In this document: piece by piece, positions 43,796 to 51,511 of the stretch
Numbering within the stretch: the first letter of the stretch is position 1
How the letters are laid out: each line of letters begins with the position of its first letter
Assembly (NCBI GenBank): GCA_030841085.1
Contig: JAVEDP010000041.1
Span: 1-64,000, forward strand
Direction: 5' to 3'
Length of the DNA: 64,000 nt
Source of the DNA: Pyrinomonadaceae bacterium
GTDB lineage: Bacteria; Acidobacteriota; Blastocatellia; Pyrinomonadales; Pyrinomonadaceae
Notes under the pieces: model-generated
Told to the model about the DNA's origin: nothing
The model's input: the letters and a program-made list of their open reading frames with translations, nothing else
Database searches by the model: none
Translations under genes and position numbers: made by a program

Positions 43796-44434
43796 ATGAA
43801 CCGCAAGACAAAATTCCTTTTCATCGCGGCGACCTTCGTTTCAGTATTACTCGTCGCGCCAGTCGCAAATGCAGATCCGCTGCAAATCGTCACGCAAAGT
43901 GGTGGCTTTCACTTGACCGGGTTGGGAAACAACGGCAACGGCACGCCTAACAACGAGTTTGATGTATTCATCGGCGATGCTCATTCGGAATCGAATACAG
44001 TTGATTCAGCGGGTGGCAGATTCATTGCGCTGATTAATCCGCTGACGTTCATCCAGGACTTTACGGGCGTCGGCTCGGAAGGAACTTATCCGCTCAACTT
44101 TTCGGAGTTGCTAACGGTTAACGGCCAGACGCAGACACTAAATTTGATTGGCTCACTGACTATCGGAACTTTCAGCGACTCGATCTCACTGCTTACTAAC
44201 TCGCGAATTATTTGGCAGTTCAATACGTTTACCGTTTCGGCGACGGTGCTGCCGGTGACCATTTTCGGCGCTGACAATGGCGCCTATCACGATTTTCTGT
44301 GCGCGCGGTTTGAGGTGAAACCGAATTGCGATACGACTGTTCCTGAACCAGCGACGATGGTGCTTTTGGGGACCGGATTGGCGGGCCTCGCCGCTAAAGT
44401 TCGCCAGCGGCGAAAAGCAAAGATTTCCGTCTGA
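43796..44434 (+). CDS. PEP-CTERM sorting-signal protein
   Basis: A 212-residue exported protein. A signal peptide (FLFIAATFVSVLLVAPVANA) is followed by a beta-rich, Cys-poor mature domain (PLQIVTQSGGFHLTGLGNNG). The C-terminus carries a PEP-CTERM signal: VPEPATMVLLGTGLAGLAA followed by a basic RQRRKAK. That tail directs sorting by an exosortase and removal of the anchor, usually for exopolysaccharide-associated surface proteins. No exosortase gene is in the window. The ATG at 43796 is used. A strong terminator follows. Confidence 0.9.
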   Translation: MNRKTKFLFIAATFVSVLLVAPVANADPLQIVTQSGGFHLTGLGNNGNGTPNNEFDVFIGDAHSESNTVDSAGGRFIALINPLTFIQDFTGVGSEGTYPLNFSELLTVNGQTQTLNLIGSLTIGTFSDSISLLTNSRIIWQFNTFTVSATVLPVTIFGADNGAYHDFLCARFEVKPNCDTTVPEPATMVLLGTGLAGLAAKVRQRRKAKISV

Positions 44435-44463
44435 TTCGAAGATTAAGCATCAACCAATCGCGG

Positions 44464-44499
44464 AAAAGGTGCGACGTTCAAACGAACGTCGCACCTTTT
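44464..44499 (+). terminator. Rho-independent terminator, possibly bidirectional
   Basis: A 16-bp perfect stem from AAAAGGTGCGACGTTC to GAACGTCGCACCTTTT with an AAAC loop. Its A and T runs would allow use on either strand. It follows the PEP-CTERM gene by 30 bp. Confidence 0.8.
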
Positions 44500-44504
44500 G
44501 GTTT

Positions 44505-44608
44505 AGTAGGACAGACATTCCTGTCTGTCCCTCCGCGCTAGATTTCAAATCTGAAATCTGAAATTTCAGATTTAATCAAAATGGACAGGCAGGAATGCCT
44601 GTCCTACT
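44505..44608. repeat. Nested repeat: family B arms around a family H palindrome
   Basis: The outer arms are GTAGGACAGACATTCCTG and its inverted relative near 44583. The interior, 44537-44573, is a palindrome of AAATCTGAAATCTGAAATTT and CAGATTT. The same AAATTTCAGATTTGA text recurs inside the GT39 coding region at 49651-49860. Confidence 0.85.
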
Positions 44609-46473
44609 TACGGAACGATTTCAAGCGCAATCAACTGTTGTCCCGAAACTACGAATTCGGCCGGCGGCAATTCGAACTCATAAACCGGCGACAAGACCGT
44701 CGGTGTGTAGCCCCCCGAATTTCGATCGCTGTTCAGCGTAGCCACAACCGAAGGCGGCAGATTCGGCAGTTCACTTGTGCCGATAACCGCGCCGGGAGTG
44801 ATGCGGAACAGTTTCACGTAGAGCCGGTCGCTCTTCTTCACTTTGTTAATGGCCCGCACCAACTGGCCCAGGTCCTGCGGTACGAAAGCCCGGGACGCCG
44901 AGCCTTCCTGCAACGCGCCACCATCGCCAACAAACACCAGCAACTGGCCCGGCGTCGCATCGTTCGGAATTTGCACCGGTATGCGCTGGACAAATTGTTT
45001 TCCAGATTCGGTCCTGACGTAAGCTTGCACCTCGATTTGTTCGCCGCGGTGCGCTTCCGTCTTATTCAGGGCAATGCGTTCGAGGGTCGCTGCATACTTG
45101 GTGTCGGTCGAGGAAATGTCGAGGTTCACGCCTTCGATTTGCACGTCGTCAAATCCACTGCCGAGCAGCGAGCTAATTGGTCCAGCAACCGAGCCGGCTG
45201 CGAGCACCGGCGAATTGGCCGCGGAAAAGCGCCGGTCCAGTTCAATGGATTCCTGTCCACGGACGTTGATATTGCCCTTGATCGTAATCGTCGAGTCGCC
45301 AAGCCCTCGCTCGCTCGAGGTGATCGTGTTGTAGACGGTTAGATTCAACAGCAGCGGCGTCAGAAAAGAATCGTTGGCGATCTCGTAAGAATAAGTGTCA
45401 CTGCGATCGCGGCTGGTGTGCAACTTGATCTTCACCGGAATCATTTTGGGCGCCTGACCCAATTCGCCGAAAACTCCAGACGCGCGATCCTGCGAAATCG
45501 ATCCCATCATCGTTCCCGGAATGGAAAGCTTAAACGAGTTATTGACGTTGGGAATGACGGTGACGACTGCCGTCTCGCTCATCGGCATGTCTGAAGCGCC
45601 CAAACTGAGAAATGGGTGGCCGAATGCATAAATGTGATTGCCGTCGCGAAACGTAACTGTGCCGGCCGCCGCGATCGAATAATCGCCGCGAACCAACTGG
45701 ACACTGATTGACGTTCCCGGTGTCAGCGTCTTTTCGTTCGGCGTACCAAGCGGCGTGATGTTAGCGGAACCGCCTGCTCCTGAAACCGGAAGCAGGCCAT
45801 TGGCCATAAGCTGCGGGGCAAACATTCCCAACGATTCCTGGCTAATGCCACCAAACACCATCGGCGTGGCAATCGGAACCATCTGCTGGCCGAGCAAAGG
45901 CATCAGGGGCGAACCTTGGGAAACGGGTGCAATCAGCGAAGCAGAAGTGACAGATTGTTTCGGCAGGTTTGGCTTCCAATCGGCGGAGGCTAACTGTGCG
46001 AAAGAAAATGCGCGCGGTTCTCTCGGGCCTCGGCGATTGTCGGCCGTGCCTTTCTCAAAGAGGTCGATCATTTGTTTGATCGGCGTAATGCCGGCTATCG
46101 GCTCTTTCGAAAATGGAAAACTAAAGGCAATCGCGCCGACTAATTTGTTATCGATGTAAACCGGCGAACCGGATATACCGGCAAAGACTCCGGTCTTTTC
46201 CACGTTCGCTCCGCTGAGCCTGGCGATGATTGCCGACTGTCTCGGACCGGGAAAACCGGGCAAAACGCCCAGGATTTCAACGGAAAATTCCTGCGGCTCG
46301 GTGCCCGAAAAAACAGTCTGGGCAGTCCCCTTCATGCCGGGACGAAGATCTTCAAGGGGAAAAAGCCTGACATCCGGACCGGGCAGGACGACCGCCGGTT
46401 TCTGTGCCAGAGCTGAACCGCTGAGAACTCCCAGCAGGATCGAAAACAACAAAACGTTGGCAAATCTTTTCAT
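44608..46473 (-). CDS. Exported SpoIVB-peptidase-S55-domain protein
   Basis: A 621-residue protein with a signal peptide (VLLFSILLGVLSGSALAQ). The N-terminal domain resembles peptidase family S55: LRPGMKGTAQTVFSGTEPQEF and the catalytic-type GVFAGISGSPVYIDNKLVGA around residues 95-115. The remainder is beta-rich, with repeated segments of unclear fold. S55 peptidases act in sporulation signalling in Bacillus, but no sporulation genes are seen here. Acidobacterial relatives are presumably periplasmic proteases or PDZ-like scaffolds. The ATG at 46473 has a GAGG ribosome-binding site. Confidence 0.85.
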   Translation of the reverse strand: MKRFANVLLFSILLGVLSGSALAQKPAVVLPGPDVRLFPLEDLRPGMKGTAQTVFSGTEPQEFSVEILGVLPGFPGPRQSAIIARLSGANVEKTGVFAGISGSPVYIDNKLVGAIAFSFPFSKEPIAGITPIKQMIDLFEKGTADNRRGPREPRAFSFAQLASADWKPNLPKQSVTSASLIAPVSQGSPLMPLLGQQMVPIATPMVFGGISQESLGMFAPQLMANGLLPVSGAGGSANITPLGTPNEKTLTPGTSISVQLVRGDYSIAAAGTVTFRDGNHIYAFGHPFLSLGASDMPMSETAVVTVIPNVNNSFKLSIPGTMMGSISQDRASGVFGELGQAPKMIPVKIKLHTSRDRSDTYSYEIANDSFLTPLLLNLTVYNTITSSERGLGDSTITIKGNINVRGQESIELDRRFSAANSPVLAAGSVAGPISSLLGSGFDDVQIEGVNLDISSTDTKYAATLERIALNKTEAHRGEQIEVQAYVRTESGKQFVQRIPVQIPNDATPGQLLVFVGDGGALQEGSASRAFVPQDLGQLVRAINKVKKSDRLYVKLFRITPGAVIGTSELPNLPPSVVATLNSDRNSGGYTPTVLSPVYEFELPPAEFVVSGQQLIALEIVP

Positions 46474-46710
46474 TAAAACCTCTTTGTTACTACAAATCGA
46501 CGGCGTCAAACGCCGGTTGTTGGACTATAGCTTTCGCCCCTACATGGGTCAAGCTAGTTATAAGTATCCCCGCTGAAGCAGCAACTGCAGAATCGCAGGC
46601 TGACTTCTTAGACGCACATTCGAGCCAAATCGTTCCTTGTCGGCCAGCGCATGGCGTGCTAATTTTCCGCCGAACTGTCGCCCAGCCTTACCCTGAACAA
46701 ATGACCATAG

Positions 46711-47313
46711 GTGAATAACATTTCGACGGACACCATCGCAGCCTTCATCCTTGCCGGCGGCAAATCGCGCCGTATGGGAACCGACAAATCGCAGTTGATG
46801 CTGGATGGCAAAAGTTTTGTAGAGCACGTTGCTGCCGCGCTCGCAAAAATCAGCGGCGAAATTACTGTGGTGGGCAAGCCGGCGACAGATTCCACCAAAC
46901 TGCCGCACGTGCCGGACGTTTACCCGAACTGGGGCGCGCTGGGCGGCGTGCATACCGCGCTGGCTTCAACCGATGCAGCCTGGTGTTTAATCGTCGCGTG
47001 CGATTTCCCTTTTGTTACCGCCGAGCTGTTCTACCGATTGGCGAGTTTGCGTGAAGGATATCAGGCGGTGGCACCCGTCCAAAGTGACGGCATCCCGCAA
47101 CCGCTTTGCGCCCTTTATCAAACTAAGCAGTGCCTGTTGCGGGCCGAGGAGTTAATCAATTCCGGCGAACGAAAACCAGTTGCTCTGCTACAATCGGTGC
47201 AAACGCGCTGGGTTCCATTCGCCGAGATCGAGGACTTGCCCGGAGCCGAACGCTTTTTTGAGAACATCAATACTGCGGCAGACTATGAACGCATTGTTGC
47301 GAAGGAAAGGTAA
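46711..47313 (+). CDS. mobA: Molybdenum cofactor guanylyltransferase
   Basis: Transfers GMP from GTP to molybdopterin-Mo to form the MGD cofactor. The 200-residue protein has the nucleotidyltransferase loop FILAGGKSRRMGTDKSQLML, then GALGGVHTALASTDAAWCLI and VACDFPFVTAELF, where the metal-binding Asp lies. The start is GTG at 46711 with only a weak ribosome-binding site. It stands apart from the MoaB/Mog-type gene at 23.1 kb and modA at 56.4 kb, yet together they show that the host makes and uses molybdenum cofactor. Confidence 0.92.
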   Translation: MNNISTDTIAAFILAGGKSRRMGTDKSQLMLDGKSFVEHVAAALAKISGEITVVGKPATDSTKLPHVPDVYPNWGALGGVHTALASTDAAWCLIVACDFPFVTAELFYRLASLREGYQAVAPVQSDGIPQPLCALYQTKQCLLRAEELINSGERKPVALLQSVQTRWVPFAEIEDLPGAERFFENINTAADYERIVAKER

Positions 47314-47394
47314 CGCGGATGGCTTAACTCCAGGGTCGGTGACGTAAATCGTCATGGACCACTGACAGACCATTGCATCCCAACTTTTATCTCG

Positions 47395-48348
47395 ATGCCC
47401 CGACGACGTTTCGGTAAAAAGTTATTCAAGTCGTTTTTGCCAATCCTTCTTGTATTGGTGCTTGCCTGCATCATTGCGCTCGTCTCGATTGTCCACGGAA
47501 TCACTCGCCCGCCCCGACAGCCTTATCTGGTCACGCCCCAATCGTTTTCCCAAATCAGCGGCTCAGCGTTGAAGGTAACGGACGAAAGTTGGCGCAATCG
47601 AGATGGCAGTGCCGCGCGCGGATGGCTTTTGCGTGGAGCTGAGGGAGGACCCGCCATCGTGCTTCTGCACAAGTACGGCGGCGACCGCTCCTGGCTCTTC
47701 AATCTTGGCATCAAACTAAATGAAGCGACCGGCTTTACTATCCTGTGGCCGGACTTGCGCGGCCATGGTTTGAATCCGCCGATAACTGCATCGACCTTTG
47801 GAATGAAAGAAGGCGACGATGTGCTCGCCGCTTTGGATTTCCTGCGCGGGCTGAAAGGCTCCAACCGAGAGCATTTGACGTCGGATGTTTTTGGAGTCTA
47901 CGGCGTTGAGTTAGGAGCTTACGCCGCGATGCGTGCGGCAGTTCACGATTCGACGGTGCGAGTGCTGGTCCTTGATTCGTTGCCGCGCAGTTCCGATGAA
48001 TTGATGAACGCGGGAGTAAGCCACCATATCGGCGTGACGAACACCGCAGTTCTGTCGGTGGCGCGTTTGGCGACTCGAATCTACTTCCTGGGCCGTTATC
48101 AAAACGGTTCCTCGTGTCAGATGGCGAGTCAGTTGAACAATCCGCGCGTGCTCTTGCTCGCGGGCGCTGATGATGGTTATCTGCGCGATTCGACTGCGGC
48201 CGTGCAGCCTTGTTTTCCGACTCAGGCAAACGTGGAAGCAAAATTGGATTTGCCGTTGACAGGTTACAATTTGCCTTCCGCGACCGGCGAACAAGGCGAA
48301 GGCTACGACCGCCGCGTCATAGATTTCTTCTCAAAAAACCTGCGGTAA
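47395..48348 (+). CDS. Membrane-anchored alpha/beta-hydrolase-fold protein lacking the nucleophile Ser
   Basis: A 317-residue protein with an N-terminal transmembrane segment (FLPILLVLVLACIIALVS). The hydrolase fold is recognisable from AIVLLHKYGGDRSWLFNLG, FTILWPDLRGHGLNPP and the C-terminal LLLAGADDGYL. At the nucleophile elbow, where GxSxG is expected, the sequence is G170-V-E-L-G174 (VFGVYGVELGAYAAM), so the Ser position is Glu172. Either it is a non-catalytic member or it uses another chemistry. It follows mobA by about 80 bp. Confidence 0.78.
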   Translation: MPRRRFGKKLFKSFLPILLVLVLACIIALVSIVHGITRPPRQPYLVTPQSFSQISGSALKVTDESWRNRDGSAARGWLLRGAEGGPAIVLLHKYGGDRSWLFNLGIKLNEATGFTILWPDLRGHGLNPPITASTFGMKEGDDVLAALDFLRGLKGSNREHLTSDVFGVYGVELGAYAAMRAAVHDSTVRVLVLDSLPRSSDELMNAGVSHHIGVTNTAVLSVARLATRIYFLGRYQNGSSCQMASQLNNPRVLLLAGADDGYLRDSTAAVQPCFPTQANVEAKLDLPLTGYNLPSATGEQGEGYDRRVIDFFSKNLR

Positions 48349-48355
48349 TCCCAAC

Positions 48356-50203
48356 TCACAACGGCGTGACCGCTACTATGGCTGTACGGCCGTTGTTTGC
48401 AATCACATCTATTTGGATTGACTCGGCCTGTCCCAAGGTATCCAGATCACCGACCGGAACTAAACACAAAACTGTCTTTCTGCGTTGGTGGCTTTCAGAA
48501 ACCAGATGGCGAATACCGTCATACATAACTGGCTCGTGGTCCTCTCCATAAACCACACGGCCCGCTGCGTAAAATTCCGGACTGCGATCATCTCGGTGTA
48601 ATCCAAAGACGGTCGCGCTGGCATAACCGCGCTCGTCGGCAAGTTGAATCAACCTTCTTGAAGACTCAGCATCAAAAATTCCGGGCGCAACGGACTGCAA
48701 GGCAACGACGACAATTGCGAAAGTTGCTGTGCCAATCAGAATTGCCGCGGCCTGCCGGCGGCGACGCAAAAGCAGCGCGAGCACGCCGGCAGTTGCGCTA
48801 ATTGCTGAGATTGTCAAAGCAGCGCGGACAGATATTGTTCCCGACTGCTTGGCCAAAATCAGAACCGCAATCGCGCCTATCAGTCCCAGCGCCCCAGTTG
48901 TAATGATTGGCAAATTGTCTTTAGCGCCGCGATGAAGTTGCGCCAGCCGCGAGCCAGCCAACAGGGCTACGGCAGGCAAAACTGGAAGTATGTACCCGGG
49001 AAGTTTCGAACTGGAAAAGCTAAAGAAGACCAGCGGTAAGAGTATCCAGGCCAGCGTAAAAGTTTGCAGCCGGCTTACGGGATCGTCGCTGCCCTTCCAA
49101 AATGCCTTGCGCGCTTTCAGCAAGCCGTCTATTAGCAGCGCACTCCATGGCAGTGCCAGTATCGGCAGAACCACCAGGTAATAGTAGACGGGGCCGGGAT
49201 GATGATATTTATTCGTAGCATAGCGCTCGAAATGATGTTTGATGATGAACTCGTCGAAGAAAAGTATTCCATGCTTCCAGAACATTGGGCCGTACCAAAC
49301 GGCTGCAACCGCCAGTGACAATGGAATACCCCACGCTATGCTCGACAAAATTTTTCGCGCCGGTGCTCTTCCGCGCAGCGTGTAATAAGCGCCAATCACG
49401 CCAAACGGAATCACAAATCCCACCAAGCCCTTCGCGAGCAGCGACAGTCCCATCGCAAAATAGAATGCCGCCAACAGACGCCGCTGCGATTTCCGATCAA
49501 CCTCGAGCTCCGCCGAAAAAAAGAAAGCGAGCGCCCAGGCAATAGTCATCGTAACCAGGATGTCAAAACTTAGAGCGCGCGAAAATGCAATCAATCCGCC
49601 GCTCGTGCCGGCAACGAAGGCGCTCCAAAAGCCGAGTGACCCGTACGGCCTGCTTGAAATTTCAGATTTGAGATTGCGCTGTTTTGAAACTTCAGACTTG
49701 AGATAGGTCTCGTTTGAAATTTCAGCGTTGAGATGGGTCTCACTTGAAATTTCAGATTTGAGACTTGGCTGGTTTGAAATTTCAGAGTTGAGATGGGCCT
49801 CATTTGAAATTTCCGATTCGAGGTTGGGCTGGTTTGAAATTTCAGATTTGAGATCTGAGATCGCTTCGCTGCGCTCAGTTCTTCTGCCAATCCAATAAAC
49901 CGCTGCAACAGTTAACAATCCGCTAATAGCGCTGGCCGAGCGCGCCGCCCATTCGGAAGCACCGAACAGTTTGAACGCCGCCATCGCCATCCAATAAAGC
50001 AGCGCGGGCTTTTCAAACCACAGATAACCACCCAGCGTCGGTGTAATCCAATCGCGGCGCAGAAACATTTCACGCGCGACCTGGGCATAGCGCGGTTCAT
50101 CCGGACCAATAAACGGAAGCTGGCCCAAACCATAGAAATAAAACAGAATGAAAGCGACAAAAAGTAAAATGCTGCCGCGCTTGGCAAGGATTGAAGGTTG
50201 CAA
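48356..50203 (-). CDS. Glycosyltransferase family 39 (ArnT-like) membrane protein with tandem-repeat insert
   Basis: A polytopic membrane glycosyltransferase of the PMT/ArnT type, which uses a lipid-linked sugar donor. The N-terminal part has FIGPDEPRYAQVAREMF, with the catalytic Asp-Glu just after the first helix, and GGYLWFEKPALLYW. The proposed start is TTG at 50203 with GGAG 9 bases upstream (615 residues); the frame continues to 50539 but through a repeat element. At residues 116-185 lies a hydrophilic insert of seven 10-residue repeats (SDLKSEISNQ type). Eight or more hydrophobic helices follow. The substrate is unknown. Confidence 0.83.
   Translation of the reverse strand: MQPSILAKRGSILLFVAFILFYFYGLGQLPFIGPDEPRYAQVAREMFLRRDWITPTLGGYLWFEKPALLYWMAMAAFKLFGASEWAARSASAISGLLTVAAVYWIGRRTERSEAISDLKSEISNQPNLESEISNEAHLNSEISNQPSLKSEISSETHLNAEISNETYLKSEVSKQRNLKSEISSRPYGSLGFWSAFVAGTSGGLIAFSRALSFDILVTMTIAWALAFFFSAELEVDRKSQRRLLAAFYFAMGLSLLAKGLVGFVIPFGVIGAYYTLRGRAPARKILSSIAWGIPLSLAVAAVWYGPMFWKHGILFFDEFIIKHHFERYATNKYHHPGPVYYYLVVLPILALPWSALLIDGLLKARKAFWKGSDDPVSRLQTFTLAWILLPLVFFSFSSSKLPGYILPVLPAVALLAGSRLAQLHRGAKDNLPIITTGALGLIGAIAVLILAKQSGTISVRAALTISAISATAGVLALLLRRRRQAAAILIGTATFAIVVVALQSVAPGIFDAESSRRLIQLADERGYASATVFGLHRDDRSPEFYAAGRVVYGEDHEPVMYDGIRHLVSESHQRRKTVLCLVPVGDLDTLGQAESIQIDVIANNGRTAIVAVTPL
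49651..49860 (-). repeat. In-frame 30-bp tandem repeat, seven copies, inside the GT39 gene
   Basis: Exactly 30-bp periodicity on the plus strand: each unit has the form NNNTTGAAATTTCAGATTTG followed by AGATNGGNCT. It encodes decapeptides such as PNLESEISNE, AHLNSEISNQ and PSLKSEISSE. The DNA core AAATTTCAGATTTGA matches the intergenic family H palindrome at 44537. Confidence 0.92.
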
Positions 50204-50220
50204 GTATAGTCGCTCCGCTT

Positions 50221-50322
50221 TGTCAGTGTGCAGTGGGCAGTGGGCAGTGCGCAGCAAATCCACTTGAGTCTGTCGTTGAAAAACTCCGAATACTGCACAC
50301 TGCCCACTGCTCACTGCACACT
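50221..50322. repeat. Inverted-repeat element, family G
   Basis: A CAGTGTGCAGTGGGCAGTGG tandem opposes TGCACACTGCCCACTGCTCA. It lies between the divergent GT39 and oxidoreductase genes, within the apparent frame extension of GT39. Confidence 0.8.
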
Positions 50323-50348
50323 CAAATGATAACAGGAAACAGGAAACC

Positions 50349-51341
50349 TTGACGCTACGGACCGCAGTCATCGGCGTGGGCCACCTGGGCCGGCAACACG
50401 CGCGCATCCATTCCGATCTCGCGTCTGAAAGTCTCACCCAGTTCGTCTCGGTCTGCGATCTCGACGAGGTCGCGGCTAAATCAATTGCTACGGAACGAAA
50501 CACCGCGTGGAGCAGTAACTGGCGCGAACTAATCGGCAAGGTCGATGCCGTAAGTCTCGCGGTGCCGACCGAGTCGCATTGCGAGATTGCTTGCGGTTTG
50601 CTTGAGGCTGGCGTGCATGTGCTGGTTGAGAAACCGATTTCGCGAACTCTGGACGAAGCCGATCAAATGATTGCCGCCGCGGATACAGGCGTTTCACTTT
50701 TGCAGATTGGTCATCTCGAGCGCTTCAATCCCGCGTTGATTGCGCTGCGCCCACACGTGCGCAAACCGGTCTATTTTGAAATTCACCGCGTCGGCGAGTT
50801 TACCGCGCGCTCGTTGGACATTGACGTCGTGCTCGACCTGATGATCCACGATCTCGATATCGTTCAATGGCTGGTCGGCGAAGAAATAGAAGTGACCGAG
50901 CTGCACGCAGTCGGCATTCCGATCCTGACGAACAAAGTAGATGCCGCAAATGCACGGCTGGAATTCGCATCGGGCGCCGTTGCCAACATTACGGCGTCGC
51001 GCGTGGGCACTGAAAAAATTCGGAAGATGCGATTTTTTCAGCCGCACGATTACGTCGCAATCGACTATGCAACTCGTCATGCGTCTATCAGCAGCCTGGC
51101 TCCGCCGACCGCCGAAGGCGCGTGGCCGGGAGTCAAAATTCACAATCTTGACGTCATCGACGTCGAGCCTTTGCGCGCGGAAATTATGTCGTTTGTTGAA
51201 GCAGCGCAGGCTGGCTTGGCCTCGCCAATTTCCGGCGGCGACGGGCGGCGGGCACTGGCGTTGGCGTTGCGAGTGTTAGATCGAATCGAAGAGCATACGG
51301 CGAAGGTACAGGTTGAACCGGTGGGCATGAGTCTCCCTTAA
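50349..51341 (+). CDS. Gfo/Idh/MocA family oxidoreductase
   Basis: A 330-residue NAD(P)-dependent sugar dehydrogenase-type protein. The Rossmann loop is TAVIGVGHLGRQHARIHSDL. The EKPISRTLDEAD segment is the family's conserved EKP motif, with Lys in the active site. The C-terminal part has VLDLMIHDLDIVQWLVG, with the catalytic-type His and Asp. The start is TTG at 50349 after AGGAAACC. Relatives near lipid A genes include GnnA-like UDP-sugar oxidases, but no lpx genes are present here. The substrate is probably a nucleotide or free sugar and cannot be named. Confidence 0.88.
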   Translation: MTLRTAVIGVGHLGRQHARIHSDLASESLTQFVSVCDLDEVAAKSIATERNTAWSSNWRELIGKVDAVSLAVPTESHCEIACGLLEAGVHVLVEKPISRTLDEADQMIAAADTGVSLLQIGHLERFNPALIALRPHVRKPVYFEIHRVGEFTARSLDIDVVLDLMIHDLDIVQWLVGEEIEVTELHAVGIPILTNKVDAANARLEFASGAVANITASRVGTEKIRKMRFFQPHDYVAIDYATRHASISSLAPPTAEGAWPGVKIHNLDVIDVEPLRAEIMSFVEAAQAGLASPISGGDGRRALALALRVLDRIEEHTAKVQVEPVGMSLP

Positions 51342-51346
51342 CATAA

Positions 51347-51483
51347 GAGCGGGGGCAAGCCACCCTTCCCCACCTGAGAGGCTGCCGAAGTCAGGTTTTT
51401 GACTCACGCTTGAGTTCCAACCTGATAAGAATATTCAAGATACCTTAGCTCGTGGTTGGGAAGGGTGGCTTGCCCCCGCTCTT
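51347..51483. repeat. Inverted-repeat element, family L
   Basis: AGCGGGGGCAAGCCACCCTT opposes AAGGGTGGCTTGCCCCCGCT at the two ends of a 137-bp stretch. The right arm lies in an apparent N-terminal extension of the next gene. Confidence 0.85.
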
Positions 51484-51511
51484 CTGCGCGGCGCTAGCTG
51501 GCCTCTTTAAC

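Noticed and set aside
44608-45342. Long plus-strand frame opposite the S55 peptidase gene
   Set aside because: It is a complementary-strand shadow of a well-supported gene, with no family match and low-complexity Arg-rich translation.
50204-50539. Long N-terminal extension of the GT39 glycosyltransferase
   Set aside because: The extension crosses a family G inverted repeat and overlaps the divergent oxidoreductase gene. A TTG with GGAG upstream at 50203 fits the family N-terminus better.
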